NCBI GenBank assembly: GCA_016788425.1
Contig: JAEURQ010000002.1
Location: 186,001-250,000 of the forward strand
From: Chthonomonas sp.
Lineage (GTDB): Bacteria > Armatimonadota > Fimbriimonadia > Fimbriimonadales > Fimbriimonadaceae
DNA length: 64,000 nt
Reading direction: 5' to 3'
Shown: one piece after another, positions 51,588 to 60,541 of the stretch
Layout of the letters: each line of letters begins with the position of its first letter
How positions within the stretch are numbered: the first letter of the stretch is position 1
The notes under the pieces: model-generated
Databases searched by the model: none
Told to the model about the DNA's origin: nothing
The model's input: only the letters and a program-made list of their open reading frames with translations
Position numbers and translations under genes: made by a program

Positions 51588-52138
51588 TGGACCAACGCGT
51601 CGCCCTCCGATACGCTCAAGCGCTCTTTAATGCCGCCAAGAAGCAAGGGGTGGTAGGCGCCGTGGGCGATGACCTTAACGCGATTGGCGGTGCTATCCAA
51701 GGTGAACCGCGACTCGCGAAGATCATCGGCGACCAAGATACGCCGCGCCACCAAAAGCAGGGTCTGCTGGAGCGGTTGTTCTCCGACCGCGTGACCTCGC
51801 TCACCATGCAAGTGCTGCGGCTCATGCTGGAAAAGAAGCGTGAAGGCGGGCTGCTCGAATTGCGCGATGCCTACGACGCTCTCCGCAAAGAAGATGAGCG
51901 CGTGCTCAGCATCAACGTGGTTTCGGCGCGCGAACTCACCGCCGACCAAAAGCAACGAATTGAAAAGAAGATTGCCGACGCGACCAAAAAGTCGGTGACG
52001 GCAACTTACGAAATTGAACCCAAAGTGCAAGGCGGGGTCAAGGTCGAACTCGGGGGGTACGTCATTGACGGCACCGTCACCGGCGGCCTGAACCGACTGC
52101 GAGAGACCCTGAAATACGACTTCCTGAACCAACGATAA
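51587..52138 (+). CDS. atpH: ATP synthase F1 subunit delta
   Basis: 183 residues. It begins [19 protein letters not shown] and ends with the [20 protein letters not shown] signature. It connects the b stalk to the alpha subunits. Between atpF and atpA as usual. Confidence 0.96.
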   Translation: MDQRVALRYAQALFNAAKKQGVVGAVGDDLNAIGGAIQGEPRLAKIIGDQDTPRHQKQGLLERLFSDRVTSLTMQVLRLMLEKKREGGLLELRDAYDALRKEDERVLSINVVSARELTADQKQRIEKKIADATKKSVTATYEIEPKVQGGVKVELGGYVIDGTVTGGLNRLRETLKYDFLNQR

Positions 52139-52146
52139 CTGCAACC

Positions 52147-53691
52147 ATGGCTATCCGACCCGAAGAAATTACATCGATTCTTGAACAAGAACTTACGAAG
52201 TTCGACCGCAAGACAGACACCGAACACGTCGGCACCGTTCTCCAGGTGGGTGACGGGATCGCTCGTATTTACGGCCTCCCCGACTGCCAAATGGGTGAGC
52301 TGCTCGAATTCCCGGAAGCGGGCGTTCAAGGCCTCGCTCTGAACCTGGAAGAAGATTCGATCGGTGCGGTTATCATCGGCGACGAAACCCTCGTTAAGGA
52401 AGGTCACACGGTCCGCGAAACCGGCCGCATTATCGAAATCCCGACCGGCAAGGGTCTGCTCGGACGCGTCGTCAACTCGCTCGGTCAACCGGTCGACAAC
52501 AAGGGTCCGATCAACGCCGAATCCAGCAGCCGTATCGAAGTCATCGCCCCCGGCGTTGTCGAGCGACAGCCCGTTAAGCAGCCGCTGCAAACCGGCATCA
52601 AGGCCGTTGACTCCATGATTCCCGTCGGCCGCGGCCAACGCGAACTCGTCATCGGCGACCGCCAAACCGGCAAGACCTCGGTTTGTATCGACACGATTAT
52701 TAACCAGAAGCGCACCCACGAACCGGGTGGCCTTCCGGTCTACTGCATCTACGTTGCCGTCGGTCAAAAGATGGCCAACGTCGCCCGCGTCGTGGAAACC
52801 CTCCGCGAAGCCGGTGCCCTCGAATACACCATCGTCGTTCTCGCTTCGGCCTCCGACTCGAACGCCATGCAATACCTCGCGCCGTTCGCCGGAGCCGCCA
52901 TCGGCGAGTTCTTCCGCAACAACGGAATGCACGCGCTTGTGGTTTACGATGACCTTACCAAGCACGCCGCCGCCTACCGCGCGCTGTCGCTGCTTCTGCG
53001 ACGACCGCCCGGACGCGAAGCGTTCCCCGGCGACGTTTTCTACCTGCACAGCCGCTTGCTCGAGCGCGCCGCCAAGCTCAGCGATGAGCTCGGTGGTGGT
53101 TCGCTCACCGCGCTGCCGGTTATCGAAACCCAATCGGGCGACGTTTCGGCGTACATCCCGACCAACGTTATCTCGATTACCGACGGTCAAATCTATCTCG
53201 AACCGGACCTCTTCCTCGCCGGTGTCCGCCCCGCCATCAACGTCGGGATCTCGGTCAGCCGCGTGGGTGGGAACGCCCAGGTGAAGGCGATGAAGCAAGT
53301 CGCCGGGAAGCTGAAGCTCGAAATGGCTCAGTACCGCGACGTGGCTGCCTTCGCGCAGTTCGCCAGCGACCTCGACCGCGCCACGCAGATGCAGTTGCTC
53401 CGCGGCCAACGCCTTACCGAGCTTCTTAAGCAGGGTCTCAGCAAGCCGTACAGCAACACCGACCAAGTTCTTTCGATTTTTGCCGGTACCAACGGATTCC
53501 TCGACGATCTCCCGCTCGATCAAATCGCCAACTTCGAAACCTTCCTGCTCGCGTTCCTCAAGGATAAGTATCCGGACGCCGTGGAAGAAATCAACGCGAA
53601 GAACGAGCTGAGCGGTGACGTCGAAGCCAAGCTGAAGACGGCCTACGCCGAAGCGGTCAGCGCCTTCAAGAAGGAAAAGGGACTCAGCTAA
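52147..53691 (+). CDS. atpA: ATP synthase F1 subunit alpha
   Basis: 514 residues with the Walker A motif GDRQTGKTS near residue 171, the alpha-specific [20 protein letters not shown], and [13 protein letters not shown]. It binds nucleotide at non-catalytic sites. Full length. Confidence 0.98.
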   Translation: MAIRPEEITSILEQELTKFDRKTDTEHVGTVLQVGDGIARIYGLPDCQMGELLEFPEAGVQGLALNLEEDSIGAVIIGDETLVKEGHTVRETGRIIEIPTGKGLLGRVVNSLGQPVDNKGPINAESSSRIEVIAPGVVERQPVKQPLQTGIKAVDSMIPVGRGQRELVIGDRQTGKTSVCIDTIINQKRTHEPGGLPVYCIYVAVGQKMANVARVVETLREAGALEYTIVVLASASDSNAMQYLAPFAGAAIGEFFRNNGMHALVVYDDLTKHAAAYRALSLLLRRPPGREAFPGDVFYLHSRLLERAAKLSDELGGGSLTALPVIETQSGDVSAYIPTNVISITDGQIYLEPDLFLAGVRPAINVGISVSRVGGNAQVKAMKQVAGKLKLEMAQYRDVAAFAQFASDLDRATQMQLLRGQRLTELLKQGLSKPYSNTDQVLSIFAGTNGFLDDLPLDQIANFETFLLAFLKDKYPDAVEEINAKNELSGDVEAKLKTAYAEAVSAFKKEKGLS

Positions 53692-53700
53692 CCACAAGCT

Positions 53701-54558
53701 ATGGCGACACTCAAGGAAATTCGACAGCGAATCCGGTCGGCGAAGAATATTCGCCAGATCACGCGAGCGATGAAGCTTGTCGCCGCCGCACGCCTTAAGA
53801 AAGCGCAAGATCGCGTGCTGGAATCGCGCCCCTACGCCGATAAGCTCCATGAATTCATGGCCAGCATCAGCTCGGCGGGCTCGCTACCTTCGCATGAGCT
53901 GCTCGAAAAGCGCCCGGTCAAGCGCGTCGGCCTCATCCTCATCACCGCCGAGCGCGGATTGGCGGGTGGTTACAACACCAACCTCATCCGTAAGGCGGCG
54001 GATTTTGTGAAGAATTCGCAACATCCGATTGACCTGCTTTCGGTTGGCAAGAAGGGTGGCCAGTTCTTTGGCAAGCGCGGCGTGAACGTGGTGTTCAACT
54101 ACGCTTTGCCGACGAGCGGCGCCAAGACAACTTGCGCCGATACGGTCGTGAAGAAGGCGGTGGAAATGTTCACCACCGGCGAAGTGGACGCGATCTACGT
54201 GATCTACAGCAAGTTCTATTCGGCGATTCGCCAAGTCCCGACCGTCATGCAACTGCTGCCGATTGAGCCGCCTGCGCAAGAGGGCAAGGCTGCCAGCAAA
54301 GAGTACGAATTCGAGCCCTCGCCCGAAGGATTGCTGCAAACGCTGCTGCCGCGCTACGTGTTTACGCTCACGTTCCAGGCTCTGCTCGAGGCCACGGCCA
54401 GCGAGCACGGCGCCCGGATGAGCGCGATGACCGCCGCCACGGACAACGCCGGCAAGATGATCAACGATCTGACTCTGGTGGCCAACCGCGAACGCCAAGC
54501 CGCGATCACGACCCAGATTCTGGAAGTCGTCGGCGGCGCCGAAGCGCTCAAGGGCTAG
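53701..54558 (+). CDS. atpG: ATP synthase F1 subunit gamma
   Basis: 285 residues: N-terminal MATLKEIRQRIRSAKNIRQI, and the C-terminal signature TAATDNAGKMINDLTLVANR. It is the central rotor. It is the last gene of the operon here; atpD and atpC do not follow. Confidence 0.97.
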   Translation: MATLKEIRQRIRSAKNIRQITRAMKLVAAARLKKAQDRVLESRPYADKLHEFMASISSAGSLPSHELLEKRPVKRVGLILITAERGLAGGYNTNLIRKAADFVKNSQHPIDLLSVGKKGGQFFGKRGVNVVFNYALPTSGAKTTCADTVVKKAVEMFTTGEVDAIYVIYSKFYSAIRQVPTVMQLLPIEPPAQEGKAASKEYEFEPSPEGLLQTLLPRYVFTLTFQALLEATASEHGARMSAMTAATDNAGKMINDLTLVANRERQAAITTQILEVVGGAEALKG

Positions 54559-54850
54559 TTTCTATCTGAGGCTTGGGCCGAGGCTGATGCCAGCAGTACG
54601 ACGCGGTGACTTTGTCCTCCGTCGTATTAGAATTTTGTCTGTATTCTTCTGGTATACTAGGTGCCCACAAGGGTACCCAGTCCGATCTGGCTCGTTTCAG
54701 GGCTTTATGGGGTGCGAGTAGCCCCTTGTATTCTAAAATGAAGAAGAAAATCTCTTTCTCTATCAACCCGCTGGTATCAATCAGCATAGACCTTTGGCCG
54801 GCCAAGGAGCTCGCTTCTATGGAGTGCCTCGACTAACCATTCTGATTCTT
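54559..54850 (+). other. Gene-poor, AT-richer stretch after atpG
   Basis: No convincing gene. An extended -10 element TGG-TATACT (TATACT at 54653-54658) could drive the small ORF that follows. No clear terminator for the atp operon is seen. Base composition differs from both sides. Confidence 0.5.
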
Positions 54851-55096
54851 GTGTTTCTGCCGAAACCCGGTGAAGGAACCAAGATCTACCGCATTGTTAA
54901 CGCAAACCCAGGTCACCACCTGTCTTTTCAGGCACGGTTTGACCCGGCAGGCAAGTTAAGAACACTCATGTTCAGTCAAGATCCACGTGATCCCCGCTCA
55001 ATTCTCTGTCATTTTGAGGATGAGTTTGGGGAGATGGTGGAAACAGAACACGGGATGGATCCATCCACGCGTGTCTACCTTAAGGCCCCCGGCTAA
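54851..55096 (+). CDS. Hypothetical small protein
   Basis: 81 residues from the GTG at 54851 (CATTCT ends 7 nt upstream); the frame is open to a TTG at 54794. Visible features: FLPKPGEGTKIYRIVNANPG and HFEDEFGEMVETEHGMD. Unrecognised. It ends just before a strong bidirectional hairpin. Confidence 0.5.
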   Translation: MFLPKPGEGTKIYRIVNANPGHHLSFQARFDPAGKLRTLMFSQDPRDPRSILCHFEDEFGEMVETEHGMDPSTRVYLKAPG

Positions 55097-55112
55097 GCAA
55101 AAGCAATCTACC

Positions 55113-55157
55113 AAAAAAGAATAGCGCGAGACTTACACAAGTCTCGCGCTATTTTGC
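55113..55157. terminator. Bidirectional rho-independent terminator
   Basis: A perfect 15 bp stem AATAGCGCGAGACTT / AAGTCTCGCGCTATT with loop ACAC (55120-55153). T-rich flanks on both sides (TTGCGTT on plus, CTTTTTTGG on minus). Confidence 0.92.
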
Positions 55158-55179
55158 GTTAGGTGGATGGATCGCCAGC

Positions 55180-55821
55180 TTACGCGGCGAGTTGAATCTC
55201 GCCGTTGCCGCCGTTTTCGTAGATGGTGTACGTGTTGCTCGGCGCGCTATTTTGGTCGGCCTTCGTGGCGTACACGCGGAACGTTTCGCGCACGCCCGGG
55301 GTGAAACCGGTCAGCTCCACGCGGATGCGCGTGCCGACCCAAATGACCTCCCACTGGTTGTCGGCGCTCAGTTGCTCCAGCACAAACGTCGTCGCGGTGG
55401 TGTTCTGATTGCGCTTCCATTTGGCCGCAATGTAGCCATTTGTGCTCGGAGTGACCACCAATTCCAGCGGCTGACGCACGGGGCGAACGGTGCGCGAAGG
55501 ACGCGAATCGAGCCCAATGCTCGCCAACGCGGCATCAGTGACGGCGGGATTTGCGTAACTTTGTTGCAGATAAGTGGTAAACACGTTCGCGAAATTGTCC
55601 CGCGCGGAGGCCTTTGCCTTCACGGCGGAATCGAACGCAGATTTCGCCGCGAGATATTCGTCGTAGCGCGTGCTGAGCAGGGCCGAAGCCGTGTTGATGG
55701 CAGAGGCTCCACCAGCGGTGAGGCCAAAAATGCCGGGCGCGGCGCCGATGGTGTTGGCGGCAAACTCGGCCGAGCTGACCAGAGGGGCATCGGCTTGCGT
55801 GACAAAAGAAGATAGGTTCAT
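55180..55821 (-). CDS. Hypothetical protein with a fibronectin type III-like domain
   Basis: 213 residues. An N-terminal helical, Ala-rich part (about 1-115) is followed by a beta domain with PLELVVTPSTNGYIAAKWKR and FTPGVRETFRVYATK, typical of fibronectin type III. No signal peptide. The ATG at 55821 has GGAG 8 nt upstream. Function unknown. Confidence 0.7.
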   Translation of the reverse strand: MNLSSFVTQADAPLVSSAEFAANTIGAAPGIFGLTAGGASAINTASALLSTRYDEYLAAKSAFDSAVKAKASARDNFANVFTTYLQQSYANPAVTDAALASIGLDSRPSRTVRPVRQPLELVVTPSTNGYIAAKWKRNQNTTATTFVLEQLSADNQWEVIWVGTRIRVELTGFTPGVRETFRVYATKADQNSAPSNTYTIYENGGNGEIQLAA

Positions 55822-56021
55822 CTTGATAACTCCACGGAAGGGATTCCACACTTTTCGCTAGAAATGGGGAAGTTTGCGCGAGAAATCGGGATTTTGCGTG
55901 AAGAGATGAGGATGGGGTCGCTCAAGTTTGCGGCAGAACCACAACCTTTGGCAAGCGGTTGCGACTTCGCTCGCACAATTATCGGTCTTTGCTCGAAAAT
56001 GTGACCACTTTTTGCGCCTTT

Positions 56022-56037
56022 CCCCTATAATAGGGGC
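56022..56037 (+). promoter_or_regulatory. Leaderless -10 element inside a palindrome
   Basis: TATAAT (56026-56031) sits in CCCCTA-TAA-TAGGGG and ends 6 nt before the ATG at 56038. No consensus -35 is seen. The palindrome could be an operator. Confidence 0.65.
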
Positions 56038-56970
56038 ATGCGAACGAGTGTCTCCGTTCTTGTGTTGCTTTGTGCTGGCGCTAGCTATGCCAGTTTCGAC
56101 CTTATGCTCCTGCCCGGTTCCAACGGCAAGATCCACCGCTACGATCCGGTGAATAGCGTCTACATGGGTTCGTTTGGTCTTGGTTCCAGTTCAACCGACC
56201 TTGAGGTGAATCCGTCCAACGGCACCGTGCTCGCCTTGCGCGGAGGTTCGACCGCCATCTACGACTACAGTTCGGGCGAACGGTTGGCTTTTAATGCGTC
56301 GTTCGGTCTTTCCAAGTACTCGATGTACAATAGCGCGGCCGGAAATTTTGATGTTCTCTATGCGAGTTCCTCGAGTTCTTTTCTTGACACCATTACCCCG
56401 TCTTCAGCGGCCTATAACGCTGGTCCGAATATTGGCGTTGCCAATGTACAATCCTTTATGCGATTTGGAACCAATAGTGGCTTCGGCTTATCGATTACCG
56501 CAGGGCAAGTGAACTTCCACACCTGGGCAACAATTGGTTTCACGTCAACACAGAGCGGACCGACGCTTTCCTCAATCACTCGTGTGAGCCAATTGGTGCG
56601 ATCGGGCGCGACGAGCGCTTACTATGTCTCTCAAACGGCAAGTTCGGCAAGTGTTCAAATCGTACTTGGACTAGGCGGTACGCCTAGTCAGTTTGTGGCC
56701 GCCAACTTGAGTGGATACGACTTCACAAGTGCAATCCACATCGTTGCTCACCATACCGGCTTTTATGCCGTGGGTCGTGATGCATCGGTCAGCGAGTATC
56801 GCATAACTGACTTGGGCCTAACGCCCAGCCTCGGCCTTACCACAGTAAGTACGACTACGCTCAGCGGCATTGGATATTCAAGTGCGCGCCCGGGAATGGT
56901 GCTCGCGCCTGAGCCAAGCTCGATGGTGGCGATTGCGTTTGGCGCGCTGCTGCTGCGACGACGTAAGTAA
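56038..56970 (+). CDS. PEP-CTERM sorted protein
   Basis: 310 residues: signal peptide (about 1-18), a beta-propeller-like body rich in Ser/Gly/Thr (NGKIHRYDPVNSVYMGSFG, SSTDLEVNPSNGTVLAL), and the tail PEPSSMVAIAFGALLLRRRK. Exported and probably surface-anchored. Function unknown. Confidence 0.88.
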   Translation: MRTSVSVLVLLCAGASYASFDLMLLPGSNGKIHRYDPVNSVYMGSFGLGSSSTDLEVNPSNGTVLALRGGSTAIYDYSSGERLAFNASFGLSKYSMYNSAAGNFDVLYASSSSSFLDTITPSSAAYNAGPNIGVANVQSFMRFGTNSGFGLSITAGQVNFHTWATIGFTSTQSGPTLSSITRVSQLVRSGATSAYYVSQTASSASVQIVLGLGGTPSQFVAANLSGYDFTSAIHIVAHHTGFYAVGRDASVSEYRITDLGLTPSLGLTTVSTTTLSGIGYSSARPGMVLAPEPSSMVAIAFGALLLRRRK

Positions 56971-56988
56971 AGCGTTCAAAATCGGAGG

Positions 56989-58668
56989 ATGCCGCACCAG
57001 CCGCCGCTTCCGGCGCCGTCGCCTTGCATCCTCCATTGCGGCATCGATGAGTCGTTGCGGTGTTCGGGGTGCAAGCGCACCGGGCGACAGATCGCGGCTT
57101 GGACGGGCTTAAGCGACGAGGAACGCTGGCGCATCATTTTGGAACCCGGCAGCCCGCCAAGCGGTATCCTTGACCCTATGTCAACTGTTGAAAAGCTGAA
57201 AGATCGCTTGTTCGAAGTGAACGCGCTGCACGCCGCGATCAATATCATGGATTGGGATCAGCAGGTGCTGATGCCGCGCGGAGGAAGCGAGGCGCGCGCC
57301 GCCCACGTCGGAATCCTCAGTCGCATGGCGCACGAGATTTTTACGGACGAGAAAACCGGCAAACTGATCGACCAAGCCGGTGGCGAAGTGGATCCGATGA
57401 GCGAAGAAGGCGTGATGGTGAAAGTTGCCAAACGCGACCTCGACCTAAGCACGAAGATTCCCTCAGAACTTGTCGGTCGCAAAAGCGAGTTAGCGAGTAT
57501 AGCTCACGAAAAGTGGGTGGAAGCTCGCGCAGATAACAACTTTGCCGGATTCGCACCTGTACTGCAGCAGATGTTTGATATCGCCAAAGAAGAAGCCGAG
57601 TATCTGGGCTACACCGATAACATCTACGACGCGCTTTTGGATCAATACGAAGAAGGCGCAACCGCCGCCGATTGCACGCGCATGTTCGAAACGTTGAAAG
57701 CGCCGACTGTGCAACTGGTGCGCGAGATCAAGGAGAACGGAAAGCCCGTTGACGACTCCGCGTTCTACGGCAACTGGGACGAAGCCGCTCAGCGCGATTT
57801 CAGCGTCAAAATCACCACGGCCATTGGTTACGACTACAATCGTGGCCGCCTCGATACCGCGCCGCACCCGTTCTGCACGGGTTGGTCGGTCAACGACGTG
57901 CGCCTGACAACGCGCTACAAGGATTATCTGGGCTCCGCAATCTTCGGTTCGCTGCACGAGGCGGGTCACGGCATGTACGAGCAAGGCTCGCCGACCAAGT
58001 GGGACCGCACGCCGCTCGCCGGCGGCACCTCGTTGGGCGTCCACGAAAGCCAAAGCCGAACGTGGGAAAACATTGTTGGCCGCAGCAAGGCGTTTTGGCA
58101 GTGGGCGTTGCCCGATCTGCAAGCCGCGTTCCCGTCGATGAGCAACTACAGCCTCAACGACTTCTACCGCATGATCAACAAGGTCGAGCCTTCGCTCATT
58201 CGCGTGGAAGCGGACGAGTTAACCTATAACTTGCACGTCATGATTCGCTTCGAAATCGAATGCGATATCCTCACCGGCAAGCTCGCGATTCTCGATCTTC
58301 CGCACGCCTGGAACGCAAAATACGAAGAGTATTTAGGCGTTACTCCGGATAGCGATAAGAACGGCTGTTTGCAAGATGTGCACTGGTCCATGGGCAGCAT
58401 CGGATACTTCCCGACTTACTCGATGGGTAACTTGCTGAGCTACCAATTCTGGACCGCCATGAAGAAGGACATTCCGAATCCGGATGAGCTGATGGCGCAA
58501 GGCAACTTTGCCCCGATTCATAACTGGTTGCGCGAGCACATTTATGCCAAGGGTCGCAGCATGTCGCCTAAGAATTTGGTGCAACATGTGACGGGTAAGC
58601 CGATTGGCGCCGATGACTACGTGTCGAATCTGCATGCCAAGTACCGCGAAATCTACGGCCTGAGCTAA
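56989..58668 (+). CDS. Carboxypeptidase Taq (M32) with in-frame N-terminal DUF1289-like segment
   Basis: The open frame gives 559 residues. Residues 1-60 contain SPCILHCGIDESLRCSGCKR followed by IAAWTGLSDEERWRIILE, a cysteine-rich DUF1289 module normally found as a separate small protein. From residue 64 (ATG at 57178) comes a full 496-residue M32 peptidase with HEAGHG (zinc) and the third ligand in HESQSR. M32 enzymes trim C-terminal residues. The internal ATG has TATCCT ending 7 nt upstream and matches the normal family length. The first ATG has CAAAAT and 6 nt, so both forms may be made. Confidence 0.85.
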   Translation: MPHQPPLPAPSPCILHCGIDESLRCSGCKRTGRQIAAWTGLSDEERWRIILEPGSPPSGILDPMSTVEKLKDRLFEVNALHAAINIMDWDQQVLMPRGGSEARAAHVGILSRMAHEIFTDEKTGKLIDQAGGEVDPMSEEGVMVKVAKRDLDLSTKIPSELVGRKSELASIAHEKWVEARADNNFAGFAPVLQQMFDIAKEEAEYLGYTDNIYDALLDQYEEGATAADCTRMFETLKAPTVQLVREIKENGKPVDDSAFYGNWDEAAQRDFSVKITTAIGYDYNRGRLDTAPHPFCTGWSVNDVRLTTRYKDYLGSAIFGSLHEAGHGMYEQGSPTKWDRTPLAGGTSLGVHESQSRTWENIVGRSKAFWQWALPDLQAAFPSMSNYSLNDFYRMINKVEPSLIRVEADELTYNLHVMIRFEIECDILTGKLAILDLPHAWNAKYEEYLGVTPDSDKNGCLQDVHWSMGSIGYFPTYSMGNLLSYQFWTAMKKDIPNPDELMAQGNFAPIHNWLREHIYAKGRSMSPKNLVQHVTGKPIGADDYVSNLHAKYREIYGLS

Positions 58669-58671
58669 GGC

Positions 58672-59523
58672 ATGCCCACGCTCGTCGCCATCTACGGCGA
58701 AACAGGGTCGGGCAAGTCAGACCTCGCCGAACGTTGGGCGTCGGAGCGATCAGCCGTGCTGATCAACTTCGACGCCTTCCAAATGTATCGCGGGTTCAAT
58801 ATCGGGACCAACAAGCCGGCGGACCTCGCCGCGTACGAACTGATCGACCATAAGGATCCGACCGAGCAAACCGGCGTCGGCCAGTTCATCCGCGAGGCCC
58901 TGCCCATCCTGGAGCAAGCGTTTGCCGCCAGCCGCGATGTCGTGATGGTCGGCGGAACCGGGCTCTATGCCCGCGCTTTGCTGGACCAGTGGAGCGAACT
59001 CAAACCCGCGCCGACCCCTGAACTAAGAGAGCAACTCGAAGGAAAGTCGCGAGAAGAGAACCTCCAGCACCTAAAGAGCCTTGACCCGAACGCCCAGGTC
59101 GATGAGCTGAACCCCGTGCGGGTGCGCCGCGCGCTGGAGCGAGCCCTCACCCCGGGCGAGAGCTTCCAGTTCAGTCTGCCAGGTTTCAAGATAATCAAGG
59201 TCGCGCCGCAGTGGCTCACGGAAATCCTCGATGAGCGCATCGCCCAGCGCGCCAAAACCATGCTGGCCAATGGCTGGATTGAGGAGACTGAACACCTGCT
59301 CGCCAGCGGCTTAACAACCGCTTGCCCCGCATTTCGGGCCATTGGGTATATTCCCATTGCGCGTTTCCTCAGCGGGTTGCTGAGCGCGAGTGAACTCGAA
59401 ACCGAGATTGTTTCGCAGACTCGCCGCTATGCAAAACGACAAAGGACTTGGTTGCGAGGCGAACAAGGTTTGCAGTGGGAGAGCGAATTGGACCGGGCAG
59501 CATGGCCTGGCCAAATGGAGTGA
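58672..59523 (+). CDS. miaA: tRNA dimethylallyltransferase
   Basis: 283 residues. P-loop GETGSGKS (residues 9-16), INFDAFQMYRG (the DSxQ-equivalent carries Ala), VGGTGLYARALL and FRAIGYIPIARFL. It adds an isopentenyl group at A37. A short gap of 3 bp after the peptidase gene; the family usually has DSxQVYRG, so DAFQMYRG is a slight change. Confidence 0.92.
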   Translation: MPTLVAIYGETGSGKSDLAERWASERSAVLINFDAFQMYRGFNIGTNKPADLAAYELIDHKDPTEQTGVGQFIREALPILEQAFAASRDVVMVGGTGLYARALLDQWSELKPAPTPELREQLEGKSREENLQHLKSLDPNAQVDELNPVRVRRALERALTPGESFQFSLPGFKIIKVAPQWLTEILDERIAQRAKTMLANGWIEETEHLLASGLTTACPAFRAIGYIPIARFLSGLLSASELETEIVSQTRRYAKRQRTWLRGEQGLQWESELDRAAWPGQME

Positions 59524-59529
59524 GTGGCA

Positions 59530-59778
59530 ATGGCAAAGTCAATTAATTTGCAGGATATGTTTCTGAACCAAGTCCGAAAGGAAGGGATCAGTGTTACGAT
59601 TTATTTGATGGGCGGCGTGCAATTGCGCGGTCAAGTCCGCGGCTTTGATGCCTTTACCATCATGCTGGATTCGCCCGGCAAGCCGACCCAACTGGTCTAC
59701 AAGCACGCAGTGACGAGCATCGTTCCGGCGCGCGGCGTGGGTGAAAAGGAAGGCGAAGAGCACACCAGCGACGAATAG
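59530..59778 (+). CDS. hfq: RNA chaperone Hfq
   Basis: 82 residues: [37 protein letters not shown] in part, and the second Sm motif [10 protein letters not shown]. It binds sRNAs and poly(A). The conserved miaA-hfq order is kept. GTG at 59524, right after the miaA stop, is an alternative start. Confidence 0.96.
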   Translation: MAKSINLQDMFLNQVRKEGISVTIYLMGGVQLRGQVRGFDAFTIMLDSPGKPTQLVYKHAVTSIVPARGVGEKEGEEHTSDE

Positions 59779-59782
59779 GCGC

Positions 59783-60541
59783 TTGGCTCAACTCAACTTT
59801 ACTAAGATGCACGGAGCCGGAAACGACTTCGTGCTTCTTCACGCCAGCGAACCCGCTCAAGGCTGGGCGGCCCTGGCCAAGATTCTTTGCGATCGGCGCT
59901 TCAGCGTCGGCTCAGATGGCCTTGTGGTGGCCGAGCAACGCGGCGACGATCTTTGGATGCGGATGTGGAACCCGGACGGCTCTGAGGCGGAGATGTGCGG
60001 GAACGGTTTGCGCTGTTTTGGCGCGTATGCTGTGGCGCAGGAGCTTGTTTCCGGTAGCGATTTCGAGGTCGTCACCAAGGCGGGGCGGCATCAGATTTCC
60101 GTGGGTGCCAAGGACCTGGTCAGTTGTACGATGGGTGAACCCACGCTGCTCGCCGCCGACCTTGACCTCGCTCCGCTGCCCCTGAAAGGAACTTCGGTGA
60201 GCATGGGCAATCCGCACCTGGTGGTCGAGGGCGATCCGGCGCTGGCCGCTCGCCTCGGCGCACAATTGGAAAAGCATCCGCTGTTTCCGAATCGCACGAA
60301 CGTGCACTTCGCGCGGGTCATCAACGGCCAAATCGAAATGGCGACGTGGGAGCGGGGAGCCGGGCTCACTTTGGCCTGCGGAACGGGCGCTTGCGCCACC
60401 GCGTTTGCCTTGCGCAGGCAGGTCACTCTGCCGGTGCGCGTGAATGTGCCCGGCGGCTGGGTAGAAATCGATAGCTCGGGCAACGACTACGTTTTGCGCG
60501 GCCCGGTGGAAACCGTGTTTACCGGCGCGATCGAAGCCTAA
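59783..60541 (+). CDS. dapF: Diaminopimelate epimerase
   Basis: 252 residues with both catalytic cysteines, Cys72 (EMCGNGLRCFG) and Cys199 (LACGTGACAT). It converts LL- to meso-diaminopimelate for lysine and peptidoglycan. I start it at the TTG at 59783 (LNFTKMHGAGNDF), 4 bp after hfq. Its stop overlaps the convergent GGDEF/EAL gene by 4 bp. Confidence 0.95.
   Translation: MAQLNFTKMHGAGNDFVLLHASEPAQGWAALAKILCDRRFSVGSDGLVVAEQRGDDLWMRMWNPDGSEAEMCGNGLRCFGAYAVAQELVSGSDFEVVTKAGRHQISVGAKDLVSCTMGEPTLLAADLDLAPLPLKGTSVSMGNPHLVVEGDPALAARLGAQLEKHPLFPNRTNVHFARVINGQIEMATWERGAGLTLACGTGACATAFALRRQVTLPVRVNVPGGWVEIDSSGNDYVLRGPVETVFTGAIEA

Noticed and set aside
52006-53850. A 614-codon open frame opposite atpA
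   Set aside because: Same codon-bias artefact; crosses three real genes.
54606-54836. A 76-codon frame after atpG
   Set aside because: No ribosome-binding site or leaderless box at its start, no domain, and it overlaps the better candidate after it.
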